This document shows positions 27,387 through 35,201 of a stretch of 64,000 nt of DNA, one piece after another. Below the pieces are notes generated by a model that did no database searches, was not told the DNA's origin, and saw only the letters and a program-made list of their open reading frames with translations. The position numbers were made by a program, and so were the translations under genes. The stretch comes from Saccharopolyspora hirsuta (GTDB lineage: Bacteria; Actinomycetota; Actinomycetes; Mycobacteriales; Pseudonocardiaceae), in assembly GCF_008630535.1 (NCBI RefSeq), contig NZ_VWPH01000008.1, positions 62,001 through 126,000 of the forward strand. Direction: 5' to 3'. The first letter of the stretch is position 1, and every line of letters starts with the position of its first letter.

Positions 27387-28070
27387 GTGCTTGTCCTCGG
27401 GTTCCCGGTAGGACCGCTGCAGGCGAACTGCTACGTGCTCGCGCGCGGGGAGGGCGAACCCTGCGTGGTGGTGGACCCGGGCCAGGACGCCGCGGAGCCG
27501 CTGCGCACCCAGCTGCGCGAGCGTCGGCTGACCCCGGCCGCGGTGCTGCTCACCCACGGGCACTTCGACCACGTCTTCTCCGCCGGGGAGATCTGCGCGG
27601 AGCACGGCATCCCGGCCCACATCCACCCGGCGGACCGGTACATGCTCACCGACCCCGGTGCCGCGCTCGGCCCGGCCGGGCGGCAGCTGTTCGGCGACGG
27701 GGTGGCGTTCGAGGCGCCCGCCGACGTCCGCGAGATCGCCGGTGGTGACGTGCTGGAGCTGGCCGGGCTGCGGTTCGAGGTCACGCACACCCCGGGCCAT
27801 ACCGGCGGGTCGGTGCTGTTCGGCGTCGAGGCCGAGGAGGGGGGACGGCTGCTGCTGTCCGGCGACACCCTCTTCGCCGGCGCCATCGGGCGCACCGATC
27901 TGCCCGGCGGCGACCACGGCCGGATGCTCAAGTCGCTGAGCACCGAGGTGCTGCCGCTGGACGACGACATCGTCGTGCTGCCGGGCCACGGACCGACCAC
28001 CACCATCGGGCGCGAACGCGCGGGCAACCCGTTCCTGCAGGACCTGCCCGCCCCCGACGCCCTCTCCTGA
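27387..28070 (+). CDS. Metallo-beta-lactamase-fold hydrolase, glyoxalase II-like
   Basis: 227-aa MBL-fold enzyme. Metal ligands: THGHFDH (residues 56-62), HTPGHTGGS, LSGDTLF and the final LPGHGP. The family hydrolyses thioesters such as S-lactoyl conjugates; in an organism using mycothiol the physiological thiol would not be glutathione. GTG 27387 is used. It precedes hisS by 22 bp and is probably co-transcribed with it, as in M. tuberculosis (Rv2581c-Rv2580c). Confidence 0.88.
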   Translation: MLVLGFPVGPLQANCYVLARGEGEPCVVVDPGQDAAEPLRTQLRERRLTPAAVLLTHGHFDHVFSAGEICAEHGIPAHIHPADRYMLTDPGAALGPAGRQLFGDGVAFEAPADVREIAGGDVLELAGLRFEVTHTPGHTGGSVLFGVEAEEGGRLLLSGDTLFAGAIGRTDLPGGDHGRMLKSLSTEVLPLDDDIVVLPGHGPTTTIGRERAGNPFLQDLPAPDALS

Positions 28071-28092
28071 CGAGGACTGAGAACCACCACCC

Positions 28093-29361
28093 ATGAGCAC
28101 GTTCACCGCACCCAAGGGCATCCCGGAGTACTACCCGCCGGAGTCGGCGGGCTTCCTGGCGGTCCGCGACACCCTGGCCGACGCCGCCCGCCGCGCGGGC
28201 TACGGCTACATCGAGCTGCCGCTGTTCGAGGAGACGTCCCTGTTCGCCCGCGGCGTCGGCGAGTCGACCGACGTCGTGACCAAGGAGATGTACACCTTCG
28301 CCGACCGCGGCGGCCGGTCCGTGACGCTGCGGCCGGAGGGCACCGCGGGCGTGACCAGGTCGGTCATCGAGCACGGCCTGGACCGCGGCCAGCTGCCGGT
28401 GAAGCTGTACTACAGCGGTGCGTTCTTCCGCTACGAGCGGCCGCAGGCCGGGCGCTACCGGCAGCTGCAGCAGCTCGGCGTGGAGGCCATCGGCGTCGAC
28501 GACCCGGCGCTGGACGCCGAGGTCATCGCGATCGCCGACGAGGGTTACCGGCGGCTGGGCCTGACCGGGCACCGCATCGAGATCACCTCGCTCGGCGACA
28601 GCACCTGCCGCCCGGCCTACCGCGCCAAGCTGCAGGAGTTCCTGCGCGGCCTGCCGCTGGACGAGGAGACCCGCCGCCGCGCCGAGCTCAACCCGCTGCG
28701 GGTGCTCGACGACAAGCGGCCCGAGGTGCGCGAGATGGTCGCCGACGCGCCGCTGATGGTCGACCACCTCTCGGCCGAGGCGGAGGAGCACTACGAGCAG
28801 GTCAAGGCGCACCTGATCGACCTGGGCGTGCAGTTCGTGGAGAACCCGCGCCTGGTGCGCGGCCTGGACTACTACACGAAGACGACCTTCGAGTTCGTGC
28901 ACGACGGGCTCGGCGCGCAGTCCGGCATCGGCGGCGGCGGACGCTACGACGGCCTGATGGCCGAGCTCGGCGGTCAGGAGCTGTCCGGCGTCGGGTTCGG
29001 CCTCGGCGTGGACCGCACGCTGCTGGCCTGCCAGGCGGAAGGCCTGACGGTCGGCGATCCGGCGCGCTGCGACGTCTACTGCGTGCCGATGGGCGAGGCG
29101 GCCAAGCGGCGGCTGGTCGCGGCAGCGGGCGGGCTCCGGGCCGCCGGTGTCCGCGTCGACGTGGCGTACGGCGGCAAGGGCCTCAAGGGCGCGATGAAGG
29201 CCGCCGACCGCTCCGGTGCGCGGTACGCGCTGGTGCTGGGCGAGCGCGACATCGAAGCCGGGAACGCGCAGCTCAAGGAGCTGGCCAGCGGGGAGCAGCG
29301 CCCGGTGGCGCTGGAGAACCTGGTCGACGAGGTGCGCGCGGCCGTGGCGGAGCCCAGATGA
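28093..29361 (+). CDS. hisS: Histidyl-tRNA synthetase
   Basis: 422-aa class II synthetase for tRNA-His. Motif 2 is [20 protein letters not shown]; the histidine-binding segments are [15 protein letters not shown] and GGGGRYDGL; the HGTP anticodon-binding domain follows from about residue 330. The stop overlaps the start of the next gene (ATGA). Confidence 0.96.
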   Translation: MSTFTAPKGIPEYYPPESAGFLAVRDTLADAARRAGYGYIELPLFEETSLFARGVGESTDVVTKEMYTFADRGGRSVTLRPEGTAGVTRSVIEHGLDRGQLPVKLYYSGAFFRYERPQAGRYRQLQQLGVEAIGVDDPALDAEVIAIADEGYRRLGLTGHRIEITSLGDSTCRPAYRAKLQEFLRGLPLDEETRRRAELNPLRVLDDKRPEVREMVADAPLMVDHLSAEAEEHYEQVKAHLIDLGVQFVENPRLVRGLDYYTKTTFEFVHDGLGAQSGIGGGGRYDGLMAELGGQELSGVGFGLGVDRTLLACQAEGLTVGDPARCDVYCVPMGEAAKRRLVAAAGGLRAAGVRVDVAYGGKGLKGAMKAADRSGARYALVLGERDIEAGNAQLKELASGEQRPVALENLVDEVRAAVAEPR

Positions 29362-29996
29362 GCGAAGCCGAGTCCGTCTCGCTCGACCTCCTGGACCGCA
29401 AGACGGTCCGGACCCGGGCGCGCAACATCGTGATCGCGTCCGTCCTCGTGGCGGCCGCGTTCGGCGGCGTCGTGGGCCTGTTCGCGGGTGGCACGGGGTT
29501 CGCGATCGCGGCGGCGATCGTGGGCGTCCCGCTGCTGCTGCTCGCCCTGGTCGAGTCCCGCAAGACGCTGTCGCTGCGCGACGGGCAGGTGATCGCCCGC
29601 GCGCTGGGCACCCGGGTGGTGTCGCTGAAGGAGGCGGACCGGCTCGACCTGTTCGTCACCGACCTGCGCGGGGCGCGCACGGTGAACCTGCTGGTGGGCG
29701 GCCCGCCGAAGGGCAAGGCGATCAGCGTCTCGCTGGCCATGTACGCCGGGACCGGCGGCCGCGAGCTGGGGATCTACGCGCTGCGCCGCCTGGCGGACAC
29801 CTTGGCCGCCAGTTCCGACACGCGTGCGCTGGTGCTCTCGCAGCTAATCGTGGAGCAGCTGCGCTCGGAGGCCCGGGGGGACGCGGCTCCGCAGCGGCCG
29901 CTCTACGTGCTGGCGTCGGCGGCCCCGCAGGGCCGCGTGGCGCAGCGCCTCAACCCCGACGCGGTGTCCAGGTTCGTCGCGGAGCTGGGCCGCTGA
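29358..29996 (+). CDS. Two-helix membrane protein of unknown function
   Basis: 212-aa protein with two adjacent hydrophobic helices (about residues 24-62) and a soluble C-terminal domain of mixed alpha/beta character. Start ATG 29358 overlaps hisS (ATGA), so it is translated with the synthetase. No domain is recognised; the arrangement resembles small actinobacterial membrane proteins with a PH-like soluble part, but this is not established. Confidence 0.7.
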   Translation: MSEAESVSLDLLDRKTVRTRARNIVIASVLVAAAFGGVVGLFAGGTGFAIAAAIVGVPLLLLALVESRKTLSLRDGQVIARALGTRVVSLKEADRLDLFVTDLRGARTVNLLVGGPPKGKAISVSLAMYAGTGGRELGIYALRRLADTLAASSDTRALVLSQLIVEQLRSEARGDAAPQRPLYVLASAAPQGRVAQRLNPDAVSRFVAELGR

Positions 29997-30002
29997 TCGC
30001 AG

Positions 30003-30046
30003 TCGTGAGCGCGTAACGGTGCTCGAACACCGTTGCGCGCTCACGA
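30003..30046. terminator. Bidirectional gene-end hairpin (TCGTGAGCGC family)
   Basis: 19-bp stem with one T-G wobble (30003-30021 / 30028-30046), loop CTCGAA, between two convergent genes. The right arm contains the stop codon of the YibE/F gene on the minus strand. Same family as 43195-43236, 47373-47424 and 62949-62994. Confidence 0.8.
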
Positions 30047-31420
30047 CCTGGGGCGGAGGTGCGGCGGCCGCCTGCGCACCGTGCGGGTTTCCGCGCTGGT
30101 GGCAGCGGCCTGCCCGACCCGGTCGGCAACCGACGCCCGGGGCGTGCTCTCCGCGGGCTCCCGGACGGCCACCGCGGCGGCGATCGCCGTGGTGATCGGC
30201 ACTGCGGCGACCAGCCCGATGCTGCCCACCAGGGTTCGCACCACCTCCTGCGCCACGGACTGGGAGCTGACGATCTCCCCGAAGCTCCGCCCGGACAGCG
30301 CGTAGGCCATCAGCATCGGCAGCGCCGTCCCGGCGTAGGCGAGGACCAGCGTGTTCACCGCGGAGGACACGTGGTCGCGGCCGATCTGCAGGCCGGAGGA
30401 GTACAGCTGCCGCCAGGTCAGCGACGGGTTGGCCTTGCGCAGCTCCCACACCGCGCTGGTCTGGGTCACGGTGACGTCGTCGAGCACGCCCAGCGCGCCG
30501 ATCACGACCCCGGCCAGCAGCAGCCCGCGCGCATCGATCGGCGCGCCGATCAGGCCGATCAGACTGGATGTGTCCTCGTCCAGCCCGGTGAGCTTGGTGG
30601 CGGCCGCGAACAATGCGCTGAGCACGCCGATCAGCGACAAGCTCAGCATGGTGCCCAGCACCGCCGTGGAGGTCCGCGCGGAGAAGCCGTGGGTCAGGTA
30701 CAGCGCGATGAACATGATCAGCCCGGCGCCGACGATCGCCACCAGCAGCGGATCCTCCCCGGCCAGCACGGCTGGCAGGACGAAGCCGATCAGCACCACG
30801 AGGCTCAACCCGAGCGCGATCAGCGCGGACAACCCCTGCCACCTGCCGAGCACCAGCACCGCGGCGGCGAACACCAGCGCCAGCACCAGCAGCGGGGTGC
30901 CGCGCTGGAAGTCGACGACCTGGTAGGAGGACTGGTCCTGGGCGTCGGCCCCGGAGTAGCTGAGCACGACCTGGTCCCCGACGGCGAACCGCGGGCTGCC
31001 CGGATCGGTGGGCACGACCTGCTTGATGCTCTCCCCGGGCCGGGGCCCGTCCTGCATCCGCACGTCGAGGATCACGCAGTTGTCCTGCCCCGGCGCGCCC
31101 TCGGAGCACGGACCCGCGACCGCGGAGAGGACCTCGCCGTTCACCGGGTGCTGCCCGAACCCGAGATCGGCCCCGCTGCGCTGCTCGTGCCCGAACGGGT
31201 ACAGCAGCAGCACCCCGACGATCGCGGCCAGCGCGAACGGCACCAGCGCGATCGCCAGCACCCGCTTGACCTGCTTGGACGCCGGTTCGGCCGGTCCGTG
31301 CCCGTGCCCGTGGCCGTGGCCGCTGGCGGGACGCCGTTCCGGGCTGTTCGGGCGACGGTGGCGGGCGCGGTGGCCACCACCGGACGCGGGCGGCTCGGCA
31401 GCAGGAGGGCGCTCGGTCAC
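30041..31420 (-). CDS. YibE/F-family membrane protein
   Basis: 459-aa polytopic membrane protein. A charged N-terminus with a His-Gly repeat (HGHGHGHG at about residue 35) precedes a first helix (54-75), an extracytoplasmic domain with a Cys pair (GPCSEGAPGQDNCVI) and about seven further helices. The YibE/F signature is in THGFSARTSTAVLGT and IGALGVLDDVTVTQTSAVWEL. Function unknown; the His-rich segment may bind metal. Transcribed alone. Confidence 0.85.
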   Translation of the reverse strand: MTERPPAAEPPASGGGHRARHRRPNSPERRPASGHGHGHGHGPAEPASKQVKRVLAIALVPFALAAIVGVLLLYPFGHEQRSGADLGFGQHPVNGEVLSAVAGPCSEGAPGQDNCVILDVRMQDGPRPGESIKQVVPTDPGSPRFAVGDQVVLSYSGADAQDQSSYQVVDFQRGTPLLVLALVFAAAVLVLGRWQGLSALIALGLSLVVLIGFVLPAVLAGEDPLLVAIVGAGLIMFIALYLTHGFSARTSTAVLGTMLSLSLIGVLSALFAAATKLTGLDEDTSSLIGLIGAPIDARGLLLAGVVIGALGVLDDVTVTQTSAVWELRKANPSLTWRQLYSSGLQIGRDHVSSAVNTLVLAYAGTALPMLMAYALSGRSFGEIVSSQSVAQEVVRTLVGSIGLVAAVPITTAIAAAVAVREPAESTPRASVADRVGQAAATSAETRTVRRRPPHLRPRS

Positions 31421-31505
31421 CGGCCAATTATGCGGACTGCCCGATCGGCGTCATCCGGAGAGGGCATCAGCGGCGCTGTGCGCACAGCCCGTCGCAGCGC
31501 CGCGA

Positions 31506-32234
31506 TCAGATCCTGCGGACGTCCAGGCGGGTCTCGGCCGCAGTGCCGTCGGGGGACCGCTCCACCCGGTACGCGCCAGCGCCGTCCTTCTCGCCCAGAG
31601 CTTCGACCATCTCGGTCCCGCGGTAGAGCAGGCCGACGCCGTCATCGGTCGCGTACCCGGGAGGCAGGGTCCCGTCCGCGATGAGCGACTGGAACAGCGG
31701 TCGGCGTTCCCGCTCGCTGTCGTAGTGGACGCCGTTGGACCACGGGAGCAGCCCGAGCCCGTTCGTGACCGGCCGGAGGGCGGGGCCGAACGAGTCGGTG
31801 GTGCCGCCGGAGTGCCAGCAGATCGAACCGGCCGAGACGCCGGTGAGGACGACACCGGCCTCCCACGCCTCGCGGAACGCGGCGTCGAGCTCGTGCAGGC
31901 GCCACATGGCCAGCAACCCGGCGACGCTACCGCCCCAGACCCACAGGACGTCCTGCGCGAACAGGTGTTCGCGCGGGTCGTCGACGTTGGGCATCGGGAA
32001 CAGCGAGAGGTGGCTCGCCGCCCACCCCTCGCGCCACGCGTTGTCGTAGAAGGTCGAGATCAGCCGACCGTCGTCACCGCACGCGGTCCCGATGAAGCAC
32101 ACCCGCGGGTTCCGGCCGGTGACACCGGCGAGCTCGACGGCGTACCGGGTCAGCGGACCGACCTCCCAGTGCAGTCGCGGGGAGGCCCGGAAACCTCCGG
32201 AGGTGGCGAGGATCGTCGGCGCGTCGGCGGGCAT
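31506..32234 (-). CDS. Peptidase E-like protein, family S51
   Basis: 242-aa serine peptidase of the S51 (aspartyl dipeptidase/cyanophycinase) family. The nucleophile is S134 in TGVSAGSICW; the catalytic His is in NGVHYD. The N-terminal ILATSGG is typical. No signal peptide, so cytoplasmic; substrates would be small Asp-Xaa peptides or a related compound. Divergent from the radical SAM gene. Confidence 0.85.
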   Translation of the reverse strand: MPADAPTILATSGGFRASPRLHWEVGPLTRYAVELAGVTGRNPRVCFIGTACGDDGRLISTFYDNAWREGWAASHLSLFPMPNVDDPREHLFAQDVLWVWGGSVAGLLAMWRLHELDAAFREAWEAGVVLTGVSAGSICWHSGGTTDSFGPALRPVTNGLGLLPWSNGVHYDSERERRPLFQSLIADGTLPPGYATDDGVGLLYRGTEMVEALGEKDGAGAYRVERSPDGTAAETRLDVRRI

Positions 32235-32341
32235 GCGCGGAGAGTACCGAGGGCCGCCCGACCCCGTCCCGGAAGATCGAGAAGTCCGGGCAGCGGGGTT
32301 CCACGATCGGTTGATGTGGGGAAATGCCGCTCGACAGGTTG

Positions 32342-32357
32342 TCGAAACTGTGTTCGA
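32342..32357 (+). promoter_or_regulatory. LexA (SOS) box of the radical SAM gene
   Basis: TCGAAA-CTGT-GTTCGA matches TCGAAC-N4-GTTCGA at 11 of 12 arm positions and ends 8 nt before the ATG, so bound LexA would cover the start region. The M. tuberculosis counterpart Rv2578c is, as I recall, in the LexA regulon. Confidence 0.8.
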
Positions 32358-32365
32358 ATTGAACC

Positions 32366-33433
32366 ATGCGATGGGAACGACAGCGAATCAGCCCGCCCGC
32401 GGAGGAGGCCGCGCTGCCGCTCGGGCTGCCGGAGCCGGTGCGCGGGAGCGGTCGCGCGGGGTTGCGCTTACCTGATCCGGTGCCGATCGAGGCGGGCACC
32501 GAGGACGCTTACGCGATCGAGGTCCAGGCGAAGTCGATCATCAACCGGGTGCCGGGCGAGTCCGCCGTGCCGTTCGGCTGGACGATCAACCCGTACCGGG
32601 GCTGCGGGCACGCGTGCAGGTACTGCTTCGCGAGACGCACTCATACGTACTTGGACCTGGACGCGGGGCACGACTTCGACAGCAAGATCGTGGTCAAGGT
32701 CAACGCCGGGGCGCTGCTGCGCAAGGAGCTGGCCAGCCCGCGGTGGGCGGGCGAGCCGATCGCGATGGGGACCAACACCGATCCGTACCAGCGGGCGGAG
32801 GGGCGCTACCGGTTGATGCGGGAGATCATCTCGGCGTTGCGGGATCGGGCGAACCCGTTCTCGATCCTGACCAAGGGGACGTTGATCCTGCGCGATGTGG
32901 ATCTGATCGTGCAGGCCGCCGAGGTGGCGCCGGTGTCGGTGGCGGTCTCGGTGGGCTCGGTCGACGAGCGGCTGTGGCGGGCGGTCGAGCCGGGGGCGCC
33001 CTCGCCGCGCCGTCGGCTGGACGTGGTGCGCCGGTTCGCCGACGCCGGGATCGGGTGCTCGGTGCTGATGGCGCCGATCCTGCCCGGGCTCAGCGACGGC
33101 CCGGAGCAGATCGACGCCACGGTGCGGGAGCTGGTCGCCGCGGGCGCCGCGAGCATCACGCCCCTGCTGCTGCACCTGCGCCCCGGGGCCCGGGAGTGGT
33201 TCCGCGGCTGGCTGCAGCGGGAGCACCCCGAGCTGGTGCCGATGTACTCCCGGCTGTACCGCGACGGCTCGTACCTGCCGAAGTCCTACCAGCGGGAGGT
33301 GCTGGCGCGGGTGGCGGAGGCCAAGCGGCGGCACGGTGTCCGCCCGCAGCGGGCATCGCAGTTCCGCGACGTCGGCGGCGCCGCGAGGTCGGACGCCGAG
33401 GTGGCGGAGGTGCGGCAGCTCAGCCTGCTGTGA
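32366..33433 (+). CDS. Rv2578c-family radical SAM protein, SOS-controlled
   Basis: 355-aa radical SAM protein. The cluster ligands are C80-x3-C84-x2-C87 (NPYRGCGHACRYCFAR); later segments TNTDPYQRAEGRYRLMR and SILTKGTLILRD resemble the SplB-like branch of the superfamily. SplB repairs spore photoproduct; members in actinobacteria are unassigned, but the LexA box just upstream points to a DNA-damage role. ATG 32366 has no Shine-Dalgarno; the start is fixed by conservation and by the LexA box. Its end faces the XRE gene across a 232-bp AT-rich gap. Confidence 0.88.
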   Translation: MRWERQRISPPAEEAALPLGLPEPVRGSGRAGLRLPDPVPIEAGTEDAYAIEVQAKSIINRVPGESAVPFGWTINPYRGCGHACRYCFARRTHTYLDLDAGHDFDSKIVVKVNAGALLRKELASPRWAGEPIAMGTNTDPYQRAEGRYRLMREIISALRDRANPFSILTKGTLILRDVDLIVQAAEVAPVSVAVSVGSVDERLWRAVEPGAPSPRRRLDVVRRFADAGIGCSVLMAPILPGLSDGPEQIDATVRELVAAGAASITPLLLHLRPGAREWFRGWLQREHPELVPMYSRLYRDGSYLPKSYQREVLARVAEAKRRHGVRPQRASQFRDVGGAARSDAEVAEVRQLSLL

Positions 33434-33665
33434 CGTGCCGAGCGGCCGCGCCGCGCGGGTCGGATCGACCGCTAATGCAGATGCACATCATTTTCGATTG
33501 GAGTTCGCGCTATGTTGTGGAAAACGATTGCTGTTTCGTTTAGGAACTTGGCCCGCTGTTTCCGGGTCGTTAAAAATTCGGCGATCTCGTGCTGGATTCA
33601 ACCGATGTTCGGAAGCGGCCGGATATTTAGTCACGCTCCGTACCTGCCTGTTTTGTCGCTTCCCC
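33434..33665. other. AT-rich convergent gap
   Basis: Between two convergent stops. Base composition is near even, against strongly GC-rich flanks, especially 33470-33665. It contains short open frames (a 22-codon frame from 33475 and a frame from 33512 with GGAG upstream), but neither has coding-like base use and the second runs antisense into the XRE gene. No clear terminator or palindrome. Confidence 0.5.
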
Positions 33666-34709
33666 TTATCGGGTGGTGGTGCGGGAGGACGAACTGCAGC
33701 CCAGCTGGTCCTCGGGCTGCCACCGGACGCCGAAGACGCCCATCCCGAAGTCCAGCGCCACCGCGTGGGTGCGGCCGAACCGGTCCACGGTCAGCGGCTT
33801 CGGGGGTTCCACCTCCTGCGTGGTGGAGTCGCCGACGTAGCTCTCGCAGCGGATCGGCGGGTGCGCCGGGTCGAACTGCAGCTCGGCCACGTACTGCCGC
33901 ACCGGGAGCCGGAACAGCCGGCAGAAGCTGTGCTCGACCTCGTTCGGGCCGGTCGGCGGGTCGATGATCTCGTACTCCAGCAGCAGCGTCTCGCCGCGCG
34001 CCAGCGCGCGGTCGAACAGCAGCTCGGCGACCACCAGGTCGCGGGCGTGGTCGGTGAGCACCTGGCCGAGCCGGCAGGACCGGATCGGCCGGATGATCGG
34101 CGGGGTCTCGCCGGACGAGGCACCGTCGAACATGATCACCCAGCGGTCCACGCCGTTGGTCTCGGCCCGGACCAGCTTGCGGGTGCGGATCTTGCGCAGC
34201 TCGCCGCGCTGGTCGACGTGCACCACGTCGTGGTGGCTGAGCCGGGCGAGCTTGCTGTCGTGGCTGGTGTCGATCTTGGTGAGCAGTTCGGCGGCCGACT
34301 CGTTCTCCGACCACAGCGCGCTCAGCGGCGGTGCCTCGGCCGGGGCCTGGCGGGTGCGGCCGCGGGGTCGTGGCGGGCCGAGCAGCGCGGACAGCGCGTT
34401 CTCCGGCACGCCCAGGACCTGTTCCAGCTGCTGGAGCGCGAGCAGGGAGTCCGGGCGCTCCGGGCGGCGGCGGCCGGACTGCCAGTAGCTCAGCGCCGTG
34501 ATGCTGACCGGGGTACCGCGGGCGCGCAGCCGGTGCTGGATGCGCTCCAGGCTCAGGCGGCTGGCTCGGATCGCGGTGCGCAGGGCGACCTCGAACGGCC
34601 CGGTGCGCAGCAGTTCGGCGAGTTCGGCCGACAGCGCGTTCGTCCCGGGTTGCGCGGTCCGGACGGTCGGTTGCGCGGTGGGGCGGGCCTCCGTTTTCGG
34701 GCCGATCAT
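33666..34709 (-). CDS. HTH protein with actinobacterial C-terminal domain
   Basis: 347-aa protein with an XRE-type HTH at about residues 45-100 (SLERIQHRLRARGTPVSITALSYWQSGRRRPE), a low-complexity linker and a roughly 200-residue C-terminal domain containing LARLSHHDVVHVDQRGELRKI and ETNGVDRWVIMFDG. The C-terminal half resembles proteins found next to many actinobacterial HTHs, but I cannot name its fold. ATG 34709 follows GAGGAG. It stands alone between an AT-rich gap and the aspS leader, with a well-formed promoter upstream. Confidence 0.8.
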   Translation of the reverse strand: MIGPKTEARPTAQPTVRTAQPGTNALSAELAELLRTGPFEVALRTAIRASRLSLERIQHRLRARGTPVSITALSYWQSGRRRPERPDSLLALQQLEQVLGVPENALSALLGPPRPRGRTRQAPAEAPPLSALWSENESAAELLTKIDTSHDSKLARLSHHDVVHVDQRGELRKIRTRKLVRAETNGVDRWVIMFDGASSGETPPIIRPIRSCRLGQVLTDHARDLVVAELLFDRALARGETLLLEYEIIDPPTGPNEVEHSFCRLFRLPVRQYVAELQFDPAHPPIRCESYVGDSTTQEVEPPKPLTVDRFGRTHAVALDFGMGVFGVRWQPEDQLGCSSSSRTTTR

Positions 34710-34741
34710 CGTTACTCCTCGTGTCCGCCGAATCCGAACTT

Positions 34742-34770
34742 ACGCTAATCAGTGGATCTGTGATCCGCAA
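34742..34770 (-). promoter_or_regulatory. Promoter of the HTH gene
   Basis: On the minus strand: TTGCGG (34770-34765), 17-nt spacer, TAGCGT (34747-34742). The spacer contains GGATC-TGT-GATCC (34754-34766), a possible autoregulatory operator. Start of transcription would be about 25 nt before the ATG. Confidence 0.55.
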
Positions 34771-35201
34771 CGACCGAGTTCCGGTTGGCGTCTCCAACTA
34801 AAGTCGGAACAGGGCTGGCTTAAGGTGGTATTCAGTCCTCCGTGCTTCGGGCTGCCGAACAATGCCGTTGCCTGATCGTCGTCGATGCTTCGAAACAGGT
34901 GAATCCTTACTCATCTGGACCGGAATTGGTATCGACCATTTGGTGTCGCCGTGGCGAACGGGCGAACGCGGCAAACCTCGCGCCGGTCGCGGCGCCCGGG
35001 GCCGGGACCCGCCGGTGACCCTGCGCTGCGGTGGATCGACGCGCGGCACCTGCCCGGCGTGCGCCGGGCCCCGTTGGCTAGCCTTGAAGTCCTGCGTCCT
35101 GCCTGCTGAGCCCGCATGTCGCGCGGTCCCGGCAGCGCTGGCGACGCCAGAAGCTACTGCCGTCGAAACGCTGGAACAGCGGAAGAAGGAGCTCAGTACC
35201 C
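34771..35201 (+). other. Leader region of aspS
   Basis: No gene is supported in this stretch. The first 170 bp are less GC-rich. A 16-bp palindrome CCCGGCG-TG-CGCCGGG (35053-35068) precedes a -10-like TAGCCT (35079-35084); AAGGAG at 35186-35191 is the aspS ribosome site. I see no T-box or other known leader element. Confidence 0.4.

Noticed and set aside
30022..30037. TCGAACACCGTT as a possible LexA box
   Set aside because: Half-site spacing is wrong and the sequence is the tip of a gene-end hairpin between two stop codons.
33475..33543. 22-codon frame ending in DCCFV, looking like a small peptide precursor
   Set aside because: No ribosome site, no biosynthetic genes nearby and no conserved leader; probably chance in an AT-rich gap.
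33512..33967. 151-codon frame with GGAG upstream
   Set aside because: Two thirds of it run antisense through the better supported HTH gene; no coding-like third-position bias in the unique part.
34771..35201. Possible T-box or other tRNA-sensing leader of aspS
   Set aside because: No T-box sequence, specifier loop or antiterminator could be found; actinobacterial T-boxes are mainly known on ileS.
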